Below the pieces are notes generated by a model that did no database searches, was not told the origin of the DNA, and saw only the letters and a program-made list of their open reading frames with translations. This document shows positions 46,596 to 57,372 of a DNA stretch of 64,000 nucleotides, piece by piece (the first letter of the stretch is position 1; each line of letters starts with the position of its first letter). The DNA comes from Lactobacillus helsingborgensis (GTDB lineage: Bacteria > Bacillota > Bacilli > Lactobacillales > Lactobacillaceae): the NCBI RefSeq assembly GCF_000970855.1, contig NZ_KQ034046.1, forward strand, positions 905,755-969,754. Reading direction: 5' to 3'. The position numbers and the translations under genes were made by a program.

Positions 46596-49500
46596 TTAGT
46601 CGTCCTCCTGTAACCGTTCTGTGATTTTTTTGATTAATTCTGGTTTATCCATACTGCCAATTTGGTGGTACCTATTTTCTTTCAACATGGCATCGAAAAA
46701 GAAGATATCACGAAAATCGGAATATGTGAGTGCGCTAATGCCATTACCGTACTTGTAGGGATTGAGCTTTATTTGACCCGACAAGATTTGGCTAGATGCA
46801 TCTTTAATTAGTTCTTCGTCATATTTGAGCAGCAATTTCAGTTCATCATCCTTAAAAGCACTTCCGCTGAAAGAAAGCGAACCGTCCTTCTTTTTGCTTT
46901 TAACTCCTGTATAAAGGCTGGAACTAGTACCAGGTTCCTTTAATTCCGGTTCAGCCTCAAGCAACAATAGCTGGTCGTCATTGATTAAGCCGGTGTATTT
47001 AAGGCGGTATTGGCCGTCAAGATAAGCCTTGTTAAGCTCCAATTTTTTATTATATATTTTCGTGCCATTAATTCGTTCCATTTGCCTAGTGACAGTTTGA
47101 TAAAAAGCACCTAAAAGTGATAACGGCATTTCTGATTGAGTGAAAAACTTTTGATTGCGGGCCAATACGTCCAAATACGAAACCATTTGTAGCGAAATGC
47201 CATGGTAAAAAAGCCCCAGATTAAATTTCTTGGCGGAGGACTTATAGTCGACTACCTGTGCCATAATTTCATTTTGATCGGGAATTTTGGCTAAATCAAC
47301 GCGGTCCATTTTCCCTCTCAAATTAACATAATGATCCCCTGAAATATTAGGTACTTTTAGTTGCAGGCCTTGGACTTTTTCTGTATTGCCAAAACTTAAT
47401 TCTGAATATTTAGCTTTTAGCGGCGTTTTTTGAACTGCCTTGTGCCAGTTATGAGCCACATTACTAGTACTATGATCAAGGCACTTAAAAAGAAACTCAT
47501 TGAAGGGATCATTCAATAACTGCTGGTACTTTGGTTCACTTTTCATTTCACTGCGGGCCAGGTCAAGCAATTGCTGTAACTTAACTTCATCAATGTCTTT
47601 TAAATTAAGGCTTTGCTGGTTTAATTCTTTGACTAACCGGTCAAAAGTCTCATGAAAATAATTTCCAGCTTGAATTACATCCAATTCATTTTCGAATCTT
47701 TTATGAAGTCGCAATCCGTAGGTAAGAAAATATTCGTAGGAATTTTCATAAAAAGTTTCAAGTTGCGAAACAGAAGAATCTAAGTTTTCCCCATACAATT
47801 GTTGCGCTAATTTAGGACCAATATCTTCCGGTTCGTTAATAAACTGGCTGGCAGCTATTACCTTATCCGTTCTTTGGGGCAGGTATTTCTTAGTTAATTT
47901 TAAAATATTGTCAACATCAAGCTCTTTATTAGTCCTATTAAGATAGCTCAAGTAACCCAAGCTTGCTTGCGGATTGGTAATAAAACTCAGCAATTCTCCC
48001 AAATTTTCCGGTAAATTATGTTGGTTATATTCAGGAGCACCAGCGTTTTTTAAACGTTCATAATAAATTGAAGGTTGCACTGTTGCTGCTTCATCATTGG
48101 CAATGGAATAGCTCAAATAAAATTTGTCATGTGCTAGTGCCATGCAGTTGCCAAACTGATAATTTTGGTCCAAATTACTTAGTTGTTGCCGATCTTCAAT
48201 ATATGAATCTTCACCAAAATCATTTTTCAGTTCAGTCAGATTTTCTGTGCTCAGAAAACCCGGTGTATTTTGAATTTGGGGTAGTCCATTGACTGTAGCA
48301 CCCATAACAAAAACTTGTTTATAGCCACTAACTTGCACAATTCCCATTTCTGACAAATTGACAGCATCCAAAGTGGCAGGAATTTGGGAAAAAGTAGCTT
48401 CTTTAAAGCCGTTGATTAGAACGTTAAAAAAACTTGCCGTTTCAAAATCAGTCGGATTAATTAAAAGATAATCATGCAGTAAGTTGATTAATAAATCCCA
48501 AACTTGTTCAGATTGACGGGCTTCTTGCAAATTACCTTTATTCTGTGCACTAGTACGCCACTTTTCCAGAACAGTATTAACACCATTTTTTAGTAAAAAG
48601 TTAAAAAAGATAGTAATAGCTTTTTGAGTATCCTTTTCAGCCTTTAAATTTGTAAAAAGATGAGAAATTTGTTTAACAAAGTAATCCTTGAGCCTGTTTA
48701 TTTTACCTACTTCATCTGGAATTTTATCTAAGCCGATAACTTCTGCAGCCATATATTTAGTAAAGTCTTTGCGCCAAAGATTATGGTTTATGCCATGTGC
48801 AAGCACAAAATTTTCCAGCTGGTCGACATCATAAAGGTAAGAGGCTTCATCTTGATACCACTTGGGAATGATAAGACGGGTTTTCATAATTGCCAACATA
48901 TTATTTGTCTGCAATGGTCTGGTCAAAAGCTGGGCGATATTTTCTATTAATACAACTATTGGATGGTACTTCATTTCCTGTTGCAAGTCGTTAAAAAATG
49001 GAATCTCATTTTGGCGCAAAATAGGAGTTAAATAAGTTTCATATTCGTGCAGATTTGGAGCTAACACCAAAAAGTCGCTATAACGATAATGCCCTAAAGT
49101 TACCTGCTGGTATATCGTATGGGCAACATAATAAGCTTCTGCATAGCGATTATCAGCGCGGACAAGTTGGACTTGATCGCTGTTTTCCAGTCTGTCAATT
49201 TCCCCCGTCCAAAATTCGTTAAGCAGTTCTCTTTTTGAAGGTTTATGATCAGCATTTGTTGAGCTGACTTGATATTCTAAATTTTTGCTTTTAATATAGC
49301 ATATTAGCTTGTTAATGGTATTTTGAATAACATAATCATAATCACCTGGTTGCGCTTTTGGCTCAATTTCACCTTGTTCAGTCTTAAACGCCAGTGTCAC
49401 GCTGTGCGCTTTTGTCATTAATAATTTTACTGTGAGACATTCCTGTAAAGAAAAATGAGAAAAGTCGCTAAAATAAAAGTCAGTTTGACTTAGGTCAATT

Positions 49501-50075
49501 TCTGAATTTAAATACTCATTTAACTCCAGCTGAACTTCGTTAGTGGTAGAAAACTTGCCGGCAATTGCGGCAATGAAATCAGCATAGATAATCTTGAGAT
49601 CAGCGATTTTATTTTTAGTTTCCAGCGTTAGGGATTCGGTAGTAATTTCATTTAGGTCTAAATTGCCCTCCCGAATTTGTAAGATTGTGTCATATAGCTG
49701 TTTAATTAAGCCGGGATTCAAATCAGTGGTTTGAAAAAGGTGCAGCTGTTCTTTTTTTTGCGCAATAATTTTGGCTAGCAGCATTGAAGCTGCAGCTTCA
49801 TCAAGCTCGGTTGGCAAGCCCTTTTCGGCATCCTTCAAAAAAAACCAGGCTAAGCGGGAAAAAGATAAAACTTGCAAATTTTTAACAGATTGTTCAGAAT
49901 GCCCCTGACTAATGGCAAGCTTATTTATTGCTCTAACTTCTGTGGTAAACTTAATGTGGTTAGGGACGATGACAAAAGTTTCGTGTTCTGGATAATTTTG
50001 ATAATTTTGCACAGCTTCTGTTAAAACCTTATCCTGTATCGGATCGGTTTGTCGACCCAGTAATATTTTGATCAT
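46596..50075 (-). CDS. rexB: RexB (AddB-type) nuclease subunit
   Basis: A 1159-aa partner of RexA. The N-terminus ([18 protein letters not shown]) lacks the Walker A P-loop found in bacillar AddB, as is usual for RexB. The RecB-family nuclease is near the C-terminus ([20 protein letters not shown], with D and K catalytic residues). The cluster CX2CX5C of AddB is missing from the terminal part, where [17 protein letters not shown] stands. It precedes rexA by 2 bases and is divergent from mvk; the two promoters share 75 bp. Confidence 0.94.
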   Translation of the reverse strand: MIKILLGRQTDPIQDKVLTEAVQNYQNYPEHETFVIVPNHIKFTTEVRAINKLAISQGHSEQSVKNLQVLSFSRLAWFFLKDAEKGLPTELDEAAASMLLAKIIAQKKEQLHLFQTTDLNPGLIKQLYDTILQIREGNLDLNEITTESLTLETKNKIADLKIIYADFIAAIAGKFSTTNEVQLELNEYLNSEIDLSQTDFYFSDFSHFSLQECLTVKLLMTKAHSVTLAFKTEQGEIEPKAQPGDYDYVIQNTINKLICYIKSKNLEYQVSSTNADHKPSKRELLNEFWTGEIDRLENSDQVQLVRADNRYAEAYYVAHTIYQQVTLGHYRYSDFLVLAPNLHEYETYLTPILRQNEIPFFNDLQQEMKYHPIVVLIENIAQLLTRPLQTNNMLAIMKTRLIIPKWYQDEASYLYDVDQLENFVLAHGINHNLWRKDFTKYMAAEVIGLDKIPDEVGKINRLKDYFVKQISHLFTNLKAEKDTQKAITIFFNFLLKNGVNTVLEKWRTSAQNKGNLQEARQSEQVWDLLINLLHDYLLINPTDFETASFFNVLINGFKEATFSQIPATLDAVNLSEMGIVQVSGYKQVFVMGATVNGLPQIQNTPGFLSTENLTELKNDFGEDSYIEDRQQLSNLDQNYQFGNCMALAHDKFYLSYSIANDEAATVQPSIYYERLKNAGAPEYNQHNLPENLGELLSFITNPQASLGYLSYLNRTNKELDVDNILKLTKKYLPQRTDKVIAASQFINEPEDIGPKLAQQLYGENLDSSVSQLETFYENSYEYFLTYGLRLHKRFENELDVIQAGNYFHETFDRLVKELNQQSLNLKDIDEVKLQQLLDLARSEMKSEPKYQQLLNDPFNEFLFKCLDHSTSNVAHNWHKAVQKTPLKAKYSELSFGNTEKVQGLQLKVPNISGDHYVNLRGKMDRVDLAKIPDQNEIMAQVVDYKSSAKKFNLGLFYHGISLQMVSYLDVLARNQKFFTQSEMPLSLLGAFYQTVTRQMERINGTKIYNKKLELNKAYLDGQYRLKYTGLINDDQLLLLEAEPELKEPGTSSSLYTGVKSKKKDGSLSFSGSAFKDDELKLLLKYDEELIKDASSQILSGQIKLNPYKYGNGISALTYSDFRDIFFFDAMLKENRYHQIGSMDKPELIKKITERLQEDD

Positions 50076-50150
50076 CGTTTCTCTTCTCCTTTGTCATTAT
50101 TTTATCATAGGAGCAAAATTTTTTTATATACATTAAGGATCTTAAATAAA

Positions 50151-51059
50151 ATGAAAACAAGCTTTTTAGCACATGGAAAAGTAATTTTAATTGGAGAGCA
50201 CTCGGTAGTGTATGGCTATAATGCATTGGCAATGCCAATTATGTCTTTGCATATTAAAACCACGGTTGAACCTGCAACACAAATGTGGATGGATACAGCT
50301 CATTATCAAGGCTCTTTTTTTATGGCTCCATCTGAATATGACGGCTTAAAATATGTTGTCAAAACTATGCTGGAAAAAGCAAATAGCACCGAAACGCTTA
50401 AAATTACGTATACCGGAGAAATACCTATAGAACGCGGGCTTGGTTCTAGTGCTACAGTTGCTTTGGCTACTACGCGTGCTATGAATGATTACTTTAAACT
50501 CAACCTGAGTGAAAATGAGATTATTGCTATTACCAATCATGCAGAAATGATTAATCATGGCAAGGCTTCTGGCTTAGATGCTGCCACTGTTAATTCGAAT
50601 TATCTAGTTTTCTTTAATAAAAAAGCAGGCCCTACAGCGCTCAGGGCCAAATTAAACTCTACTTTACTGATCATGGATACAGGAGAATTAGGCAGCACTA
50701 AAAAAGCTGTCAGCTTGGTACATGAACAAGTTGCAACTGACCCAAAAGCTGCGGCCAAAATTGCTAAGCTGGGTAAATTAGCTGATGAAGCCAAAAGTGC
50801 CTGGTTAAAAAAAGATCAAGCGCAAATTGGCACTATCTTTAATCAGGCTCAGGCTATTTTGCATTCTTTTTGCCTTTCAACCTCTAAAATCGACCAATTA
50901 CAAAAAATTGCTCTGGCAAATGGTGCCCTAGGTTTTAAATTGTCTGGTAGTGGATTGGGCGGAATAGTGATTGCGCTTTGCCATAACTCTGAAATTGCAC
51001 AAAAGATAGCTGCTAAGTGTCAAAACATTATAGCTAACAGTTGGATTGAGGAAATATAG
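50151..51059 (+). CDS. mvk: Mevalonate kinase
   Basis: A 302-aa GHMP kinase that phosphorylates mevalonate. HGKVILIGEHSVVYG at residues 8-22 and the ATP loop ERGLGSSATVALA near 91-103, plus LSGSGLGG near the C-terminus, are family motifs. I start at the ATG at 50151, with AAGGA upstream; a longer frame from 50091 lies in the shared promoter region. First gene of the mevalonate operon mvk-mvaD-mvaK2-fni, which makes isopentenyl diphosphate and dimethylallyl diphosphate. Confidence 0.95.
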   Translation: MKTSFLAHGKVILIGEHSVVYGYNALAMPIMSLHIKTTVEPATQMWMDTAHYQGSFFMAPSEYDGLKYVVKTMLEKANSTETLKITYTGEIPIERGLGSSATVALATTRAMNDYFKLNLSENEIIAITNHAEMINHGKASGLDAATVNSNYLVFFNKKAGPTALRAKLNSTLLIMDTGELGSTKKAVSLVHEQVATDPKAAAKIAKLGKLADEAKSAWLKKDQAQIGTIFNQAQAILHSFCLSTSKIDQLQKIALANGALGFKLSGSGLGGIVIALCHNSEIAQKIAAKCQNIIANSWIEEI

Positions 51060-51063
51060 TTAT

Positions 51064-52023
51064 ATGGTTAAAACAATTCGTGCTCATACAAATATTGCAT
51101 TAATTAAATATTGGGGCAAGGCCGATTCGCATTTGCGCTTACCTCTTATGTCTAGTTTGTCAATGACTCTTGACCAGTTTTATACCGATACTCAGATTTC
51201 TGCTAGTGACGAAGATTGTTTTGTTTTAAATGGTATCAGGCAAAAAGGAGCAAGCGCTCAAAGAGTCTTTTCCTTTTTAAAAGTTTTACAGCAGAGGTTT
51301 GGCGTAACTGGTCACCTCTTAGTTGAGTCAACCAATAATGTTCCTACTGCTGCTGGTCTAGCTTCCTCCAGTTCAGCTTTTGCGGCTTTAGCTGGTGCTT
51401 TTTGTGCTCATTATAATATTCAACTAACTCCAATTGAACTTTCTCGTATAGCGCGTTTAGGTTCAGGATCAGCCTGCAGATCAATTTATGGCGGCTTTTC
51501 TGTATGGCAAAAAGGCACAGATGATAAGTCTTCGTATGCCTATGCCTTGGATGAAAATCCCCAAATAGATTTACAGCTGCTGGCCGTCGAATTAAATACC
51601 AAGCAAAAAAGAATATCATCAACTGCTGGGATGAAAATGGCACAAAGCTCGCCTTTTTTTCAACCCTGGCTGCTGCGTAATCAGCAGGAATTAGAGCAAA
51701 TGATTTCTGCTGTTAAAGCTCAGGATTTCACGGCAATTGGTAATCTAGCTGAATTAAATGCGACTGAGATGCACGCCGTTAACTTAACCGCACGACCTTC
51801 GTTTACCTACTTCGAGCCAGCAACTATCAAGGCAATCAAAATGGTATCAGAATTACGTCAAAACGGTATAGAATGTTATTTTACAATTGATGCTGGACCT
51901 AATATAAAAATCTTAAGTCAATTAAAAAATGTAAAAGATATTACTAATAAGTTTGTAACAGAATTCGAGAATGTTAAGATAATAAATGCAAGTTTCGGTC
52001 CAGGTATCTCATACCTGAACTAA
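51064..52023 (+). CDS. mvaD: Diphosphomevalonate decarboxylase
   Basis: A 319-aa GHMP-type enzyme converting mevalonate diphosphate to isopentenyl diphosphate with ATP and loss of CO2. The N-terminus AHTNIALIKYWGK (residues 6-18) and PTAAGLASSSSAFAAL near 97 are diagnostic; the catalytic Asp is in the TIDAGPNIK segment near 279. It starts 4 bases past the mvk stop, after GAGG in the end of mvk. An in-frame TTG at 51046 is less likely. Confidence 0.95.
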   Translation: MVKTIRAHTNIALIKYWGKADSHLRLPLMSSLSMTLDQFYTDTQISASDEDCFVLNGIRQKGASAQRVFSFLKVLQQRFGVTGHLLVESTNNVPTAAGLASSSSAFAALAGAFCAHYNIQLTPIELSRIARLGSGSACRSIYGGFSVWQKGTDDKSSYAYALDENPQIDLQLLAVELNTKQKRISSTAGMKMAQSSPFFQPWLLRNQQELEQMISAVKAQDFTAIGNLAELNATEMHAVNLTARPSFTYFEPATIKAIKMVSELRQNGIECYFTIDAGPNIKILSQLKNVKDITNKFVTEFENVKIINASFGPGISYLN

Positions 52024-52059
52024 TTAATGTAAATTAATTGATTAGGAGATTTATTTCTT

Positions 52060-53142
52060 TTGATAACAGAACAAGCACCCGGAAAATTATATATTGCCGG
52101 CGAATATGCGGTTTTAGAACAAGATTGTCCCGCTATCTTAGTCGCAGTTAACCAATTTATCCGTGTTTCAATTATTAAGTCAAAATCTACCACCGGTTTA
52201 ATTCATTCAAAACAATATTCCCAAAGTTCTATACATTGGGTTAGGCGGGGAGCTAAAATGGTTATTGACAACCGGGATAATCCATTTGAATACATCCTTG
52301 CTGCGATTTCTTACACAGAACATTTTTGCTTGGAACAAAAAGTAAAAATGCAAGTTTACGATTTATACATCAATTCCGATCTTGATTCCTCTGATGGCAA
52401 AAAGTATGGTTTAGGTTCAAGTGCTGCGGTAACCGTAGCCACAGTTAAAGCCATTCTACGCTTTTACAATGTTCCGTTTAGTAACGAGTTAGTTTATAAG
52501 CTTTCAGCTATTTCGCACTATTCTGTTCAAGGTAACGGTTCAGCAGGCGACATTGCTGCCAGCGTCTATGGCGGCTGGATTGCATATCAAACTTTTGACA
52601 AAAATTGGTTAAGTAACGAATTAGCCCAAAAATCTCTATCAGAAGTCGTCAATGAGGCTTGGCCCGGATTAAAGATTCAACTTTTGACGCCGCCTGCCGA
52701 ATTAAAACTGATGATCGGCTGGAGCCAAAAGCCAGCTTCTACTTCTCGATTAGTAGACGAAACTAATGCTAATAAAGCTGCTTTAAACGGCGAGTATCAA
52801 GAGTTTCTCAAGCTTTCCCGCCTATGTGTTTTGAAAATGATTGCCGGCTTTGAACGCCACGATATTCGTTTAATCAAAAAGCAGATTCGAGTTAACCGTA
52901 AACTACTGCAACATTTTGCTCAAATTAATCAAATTGCAATTGAAATTCCCCGATTATCCAAATTAATTAACATCGCCGAATCGTTTGGTGGCGCAGCTAA
53001 AACTTCCGGTGCTGGTAATGGTGACTGCGGTATTGTGATTGCCGATGAACATACTGATACTGATTTTCTGGAAGAAAAATGGCGGCAAAACGGCATTATG
53101 CCTCTTGACTTCCACGTACACCAAATTAGATTAGCAAAATAA
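52060..53142 (+). CDS. mvaK2: Phosphomevalonate kinase
   Basis: A 360-aa GHMP kinase making mevalonate diphosphate. The N-terminus APGKLYIAGEYAVLE and KKYGLGSSAAVTVA (about 120-133) are family motifs; KTSGAGNGDCGI near 320 forms the C-terminal GHMP loop. The start is TTG at 52060 after AGGAG; no nearby ATG fits. It follows mvaD by 36 bases. Confidence 0.94.
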   Translation: MITEQAPGKLYIAGEYAVLEQDCPAILVAVNQFIRVSIIKSKSTTGLIHSKQYSQSSIHWVRRGAKMVIDNRDNPFEYILAAISYTEHFCLEQKVKMQVYDLYINSDLDSSDGKKYGLGSSAAVTVATVKAILRFYNVPFSNELVYKLSAISHYSVQGNGSAGDIAASVYGGWIAYQTFDKNWLSNELAQKSLSEVVNEAWPGLKIQLLTPPAELKLMIGWSQKPASTSRLVDETNANKAALNGEYQEFLKLSRLCVLKMIAGFERHDIRLIKKQIRVNRKLLQHFAQINQIAIEIPRLSKLINIAESFGGAAKTSGAGNGDCGIVIADEHTDTDFLEEKWRQNGIMPLDFHVHQIRLAK

Positions 53143-53157
53143 AATAAAGGAAAAAAT

Positions 53158-54171
53158 ATGACAATCCGATCTAAGCGTAAAGAAGAACATTTGCAGCTGG
53201 CACAAAAGTTTTATCAAAAAGAAAAAATGAATAGCTTTGACCAAGTCCATGTCATTAGACCAGCCTTACCTGAAACTGAAGTCGATTTAGCTACAATTAA
53301 AACAACGATGTTTGGCAAAAAAGTTGCTGCCCCCTTCTTCATCAACGCAATGACTGGTGGCTCTGCTAAATCTTATATTGTTAACAAAGCTTTGGGTCAA
53401 GTTGCCCGCAGAACCAATATTGCCCTAGCACTAGGCTCTGCAAGTATCCTAAATAAAGAACCTGAGCAGCTAGACAGTTTTCTAATTGCTCGTGAAGAAA
53501 ACCCTGATGGCGTTTTAATTGCTAATATTAATGGCAAAACTTTGCCAGAACAGGCACAAAAGATTATTACCGAATTAAATGCAGATGCTTTACAAGTTCA
53601 CCTTAACGCAGTGCAAGAAATTGCTATGCCAGAGGGAGAACGCAATTTTTATTGGCTGGATAATTTAAAAGATTTACGCCAGAAAATAACAGTCCCCATT
53701 ATTATCAAAGAAGTGGGCTTCGGCTTAGATCCCAAAACTATTTGCACGTTAAAAAAGGCAGGCTTTAAGCTCTTTGATGTTGCTGGTAGCGGTGGTACAA
53801 ATTTTGCTCAAATTGAAAATGCCCGCAATCCTAAGGATTTGTCATATCTAAATGATATCGGCTTGCCCACTGTTGTTTCAGCTCTAGCGGCAGCAAAACA
53901 GCAAGTTGAATTTATAGTTTCTGGTGGTGTACGCAATCCACTTGATGTTTTTAAAGGACTCTGTTTAGGCGGCAAGTATGTGGGGATTTCCAACCAATTT
54001 TTGCAAACGCTGCTTAATCACGATGAGGAATATTTGCAAAAAACAATAGTAAATTGGCAACAAGAACTGGCTGGTTTACTGGCAATATACGGACAACACA
54101 GTTTAAGCGATTTGAGCAATATTCCTAAATATTATGATTTAGAGCTAAAAAATATTATTGAACAAATATAA
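53158..54171 (+). CDS. fni: Type 2 isopentenyl-diphosphate delta-isomerase
   Basis: A 337-aa FMN- and NADPH-dependent isomerase of IPP to DMAPP. The TIM barrel has PFFINAMTGG near 57-66, the FMN and substrate loops HLNAVQE near 143-149, IIKEVGFG near 181, GGTNFAQIE and SGGVRNPLDVFKGL near 260. Last gene of the mevalonate operon, 15 bases from mvaK2, closed by a strong terminator. Confidence 0.95.
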   Translation: MTIRSKRKEEHLQLAQKFYQKEKMNSFDQVHVIRPALPETEVDLATIKTTMFGKKVAAPFFINAMTGGSAKSYIVNKALGQVARRTNIALALGSASILNKEPEQLDSFLIAREENPDGVLIANINGKTLPEQAQKIITELNADALQVHLNAVQEIAMPEGERNFYWLDNLKDLRQKITVPIIIKEVGFGLDPKTICTLKKAGFKLFDVAGSGGTNFAQIENARNPKDLSYLNDIGLPTVVSALAAAKQQVEFIVSGGVRNPLDVFKGLCLGGKYVGISNQFLQTLLNHDEEYLQKTIVNWQQELAGLLAIYGQHSLSDLSNIPKYYDLELKNIIEQI

Positions 54172-54172
54172 A

Positions 54173-54210
54173 AAATAATCCCAAAAGTGTAATAACTTTT
54201 GGGATTATTT
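54173..54210. terminator. Bidirectional terminator after fni
   Basis: AAATAATCCCAAAAG (54173-54187) and CTTTTGGGATTATTT (54196-54210), with an 8-base loop, between convergent fni and the HAD gene. Confidence 0.9.
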
Positions 54211-54222
54211 TTATTTAAACTA

Positions 54223-55008
54223 TTAATTTAACATGTGCCAGATTTCTTTTTGGACAGCGCTGTCGTTACTTGAACCAATAACATGGCTAGCTGCCCTCTT
54301 GGCAATTGGCAGAGCCGTGCCTGTCGCATAACTATTGCCAACATATTTTAACATGCCCACGTCATTGCCACTATCGCCAAAAGCAACCATTTCTCGCGGA
54401 TTAATTTTATATTTACTACCGAGATATTTTAATCCTTCAGCCTTATTCATTCCTTTAGTTGACATATCAATTGAAGTAGCAGAACCAGAAACAAAACCGA
54501 TTTGAGGGTATTTTCGCTTCAATTCGTCAAGCAGGTGCGGCATTTTCTCCGCAGAAACATCGAAAGTTACTTTGAAAATCTGATCATTTAAATTATCAAA
54601 ATCATCAACTAATAATAATTTTTCATAGTATTTCTTTAATTCTCGCGCAAAGTCTGGTCCGTTTTTTCTTAATGTATAAGCACTAGCTAAACCAGAAACA
54701 GTTGCTTTTTCATCGTATTGCTGCGTAATTTGTAAAATTGTCTGGAGATCTGAATGAGAAAGTGAATTAACGTGAATGACCTGTCTGCCTTTAGCCACCA
54801 AAGCGCCATTATCGGCAATATAATATATCTTATTTGCTACGTGAGGAAAACGTAAATACAAGTTTTCAAATTGATTGCCACTTGCAACCACAAACTTGAT
54901 ATTTTTTTCTGTCATGATCTTAAATTCACGCAAGAATAAATCTTCATCGTATTTTTTTTGGTCGTTTAACCAAGTACCATCCATATCTGTCGCAATTAAT
55001 TTAATCAT
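54223..55008 (-). CDS. Cof-type HAD hydrolase
   Basis: A 261-aa phosphatase of the HAD IIB (Cof) group. Motif I ATDMDGTWLND (7-17) carries the nucleophile and acid Asp; motif II VASGNQ near 41; Lys and motif III KAEGLKYLGSKY and FGDSGNDVGMLKYVG near 213-227. Such enzymes dephosphorylate sugar phosphates, nucleotides or flavin precursors with low specificity. It is 20 bases downstream of rsmF and probably in that operon. Confidence 0.88.
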   Translation of the reverse strand: MIKLIATDMDGTWLNDQKKYDEDLFLREFKIMTEKNIKFVVASGNQFENLYLRFPHVANKIYYIADNGALVAKGRQVIHVNSLSHSDLQTILQITQQYDEKATVSGLASAYTLRKNGPDFARELKKYYEKLLLVDDFDNLNDQIFKVTFDVSAEKMPHLLDELKRKYPQIGFVSGSATSIDMSTKGMNKAEGLKYLGSKYKINPREMVAFGDSGNDVGMLKYVGNSYATGTALPIAKRAASHVIGSSNDSAVQKEIWHMLN

Positions 55009-55028
55009 TATAAATAATAGTCTTTCCT

Positions 55029-56414
55029 TTAAAATCTTAATCCTTTAGGATAATAGTTTTTTAAAACCTGATTAGCAACCTTACCAAAACCCAATATAAA
55101 GTTATGGTAACTGACTAACACAAACCCTTTTAGATCGGTGTTCACTTTGATTGCTTCTCCATGTAAATAGCTAGTGTAGGAATTGGCAGTAAGATTGATT
55201 ATTCTAGTTTGTTTTTGCGCCGCTAATACCATGGCTAACTGATGCCCTGGTTCAAACCGATTCTTTTTAAGCAAGCCCAATTCTGTCCCATTAGCGAGAA
55301 TTCTTACATGTAAGCCTGTAGTATCTTGCGCCGGTATAAAAACGTGATTGTTTCTGATTAGGCAATCAGACCGCCAATTTAATAATGCGGAAGGTAAATT
55401 AAATTGATCCAAAATAGCGGCAATTAATTTAATTTCTGCTTTATTGGGCGCAATATTAGCTAAACGTCTTTTTCTTTTCTTGTTCTCCTTTCTTGAACCA
55501 GTCATGCTCATCTCTGGTTTTGCTGGTAATTTTAGTTTTGCGACAAATTGTCCCTCACCTATCGCAGCAGTTGGCCAAAATCTCAGTGTGTTAGCTAATT
55601 TCTTGTTGTGGTCAGCCCAATTAGGTTGCCCTTTAGCTACTTGATTAGTACCGAGTTCAATTGGTAAAATTTCAAGCTCAAACTTTTGGCTTAGCCATGA
55701 TATTATTTCTTCATTTTCTTCTGGTGAAAAGGTACAAGTTGAATAAACCAATGTTCCTTCCGGCTTTAACATCTTAACTGCCGCTGTTAAAATCTTTTTT
55801 TGCCTTTCTTGACATTTCATGACATAGTCTTGCGACCAGTACTCTATCGCCTGCTGATCTTTACGGAACATTCCCTCCCCACTACAAGGAGCATCAACTA
55901 AAATTTTATCAAAAAAACGGGGAAATTGACGGGTTAAATTTTCGGGTTTGTCATTAGTAATTAAAGCGTTGGTAACACCCCAGCGTTCAAGGTTTTCACG
56001 CAATACTTTAGCTCGACTAGGTGAAATTTCATTTGCTACTAACAACCCTCTACTTTGCAGTTGCTCGGCAATTGCAGTGCTTTTCCCACCAGGAGCTGCG
56101 CAAAGATCAAGCACTCGTTCGCCCGGTTTGGCATTAATAATGTAACTTGGAAACATTGCTGAGGGATCTTGCGAATATACTGTGCCACTAATCCATTCAG
56201 GATCATGACCGCTAATTTCACCGTAAAAAGCATTGGGAATTACTGGAATATGAGATTGGGTATTATAAGATACTTGTTTATTTTCTTTAAGTGAATTAAT
56301 ACGATAGCCTTTTTTGGAAGGCTGAGATTTTATTGCAGTAAAGAGTTTGTTTGCTTCATCCTTTCCTAATAGTTTTTGATATTTTCTGACAAAGTCGTCA
56401 GGCAGCTTGATCAT
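55029..56414 (-). CDS. rsmF: RsmF-like rRNA m5C methyltransferase (RsmB/RsmF family)
   Basis: A 461-aa SAM-dependent methyltransferase. DLCAAPGGKSTAIAEQL near residue 100 binds SAM, VDAPCSGEGMFRKD (near 175-188) contains a catalytic Cys and YSTCTFSPEENEE (near 224) the other. The C-terminal ~150 residues include an added RNA-binding region of the RsmF/YebU type. It overlaps the upstream membrane-protein gene by 17 bases. Target cytidines in 16S rRNA are not resolved. Confidence 0.87.
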   Translation of the reverse strand: MIKLPDDFVRKYQKLLGKDEANKLFTAIKSQPSKKGYRINSLKENKQVSYNTQSHIPVIPNAFYGEISGHDPEWISGTVYSQDPSAMFPSYIINAKPGERVLDLCAAPGGKSTAIAEQLQSRGLLVANEISPSRAKVLRENLERWGVTNALITNDKPENLTRQFPRFFDKILVDAPCSGEGMFRKDQQAIEYWSQDYVMKCQERQKKILTAAVKMLKPEGTLVYSTCTFSPEENEEIISWLSQKFELEILPIELGTNQVAKGQPNWADHNKKLANTLRFWPTAAIGEGQFVAKLKLPAKPEMSMTGSRKENKKRKRRLANIAPNKAEIKLIAAILDQFNLPSALLNWRSDCLIRNNHVFIPAQDTTGLHVRILANGTELGLLKKNRFEPGHQLAMVLAAQKQTRIINLTANSYTSYLHGEAIKVNTDLKGFVLVSYHNFILGFGKVANQVLKNYYPKGLRF

Positions 56415-57372
56415 TTTTTTGATCCTTTCTTAATTGGTGTATGACGCAGAAACTATATGCTGCAGCAATGATAAGCCAGCTTAATGCAAGAAGCCAAATT
56501 AAATGTTGCTTGTTTGAAATAAATGTCCGCCAACTTAAAAAGAAATACGCACCAAAAGTAACAGCCAGTTCAATCAATAGTATTCTAATGCCATGATTTA
56601 TCAGCCAGTTGCGCAGCAGAGCGCCGTTTAAATGGGTTTGCTTCACAGTTTGCCAATCCATATAGGCTAAAAGCAAATTACTTAAAAAAGCGATAATTAA
56701 AAAGACAGCTATCAGAGCTATTTCGCGTAAAAATGAAAATTGATGAATTTGATGATTTTTTACAAATAGTGGTGTCTTCACTTTAGCATGATAATGCTTC
56801 GCTATTTGACGTATGGTTTTACTTGAACTGTCGACTATTATGATGTAATTTTTTAGTTTGAATTTTCCAGTTGGCTGCTTAGGACCGGTGGTTAAATAAT
56901 AACCATTCTGCTTCATTTGCCGGTAATGCTTTAAGATACCGATAACAGAATAATAAGTTTGATTAAGGTGAACATATTGATTATCCTGAACTTTCAAGGT
57001 TGGCACCTTAGCATTTAAACCCAAAACAGCAAATGAGACTCTACCTTTAAAATCATCGGCCGTAAAATATCTGCCAGATTCAGTGGGTAAAGTTACTACT
57101 TCATGGTTAGACCACACTAAAGTTTGATTATCCTTAGATTTACTTGCCAAATGAACCTGAATCTTATTTTTAGGGTAATTTTTTTGTAAATACGTGATAA
57201 ATGAACCAACATTTTGGTTGCTTTTTACATTGATATAACGGGTATTATTACTAAGTCCATAAGCCTCAAGAAGTTGATCAGCCTCTCTTGATTGAACATT
57301 GGACAGCATGCTGCCAATACCTAAAAGTGATAAAAATATAACGATTACTAAAATAATTTTTTTAATTTTCAT
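56398..57372 (-). CDS. FtsX/MacB-like membrane protein, no partner ATPase nearby
   Basis: A 324-aa protein with one N-terminal helix (about 5-22), an extracytoplasmic domain (about 25-210) and three C-terminal helices (about 215-305). This topology resembles MacB/FtsX-type permeases, and the domain has the beta-rich look of their periplasmic core. No ABC ATPase is adjacent. It overlaps a methyltransferase gene upstream by 11 bases and rsmF downstream by 17 bases, so the three are translated as a set. Function unknown. Confidence 0.6.
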   Translation of the reverse strand: MKIKKIILVIVIFLSLLGIGSMLSNVQSREADQLLEAYGLSNNTRYINVKSNQNVGSFITYLQKNYPKNKIQVHLASKSKDNQTLVWSNHEVVTLPTESGRYFTADDFKGRVSFAVLGLNAKVPTLKVQDNQYVHLNQTYYSVIGILKHYRQMKQNGYYLTTGPKQPTGKFKLKNYIIIVDSSSKTIRQIAKHYHAKVKTPLFVKNHQIHQFSFLREIALIAVFLIIAFLSNLLLAYMDWQTVKQTHLNGALLRNWLINHGIRILLIELAVTFGAYFFLSWRTFISNKQHLIWLLALSWLIIAAAYSFCVIHQLRKDQKNDQAA

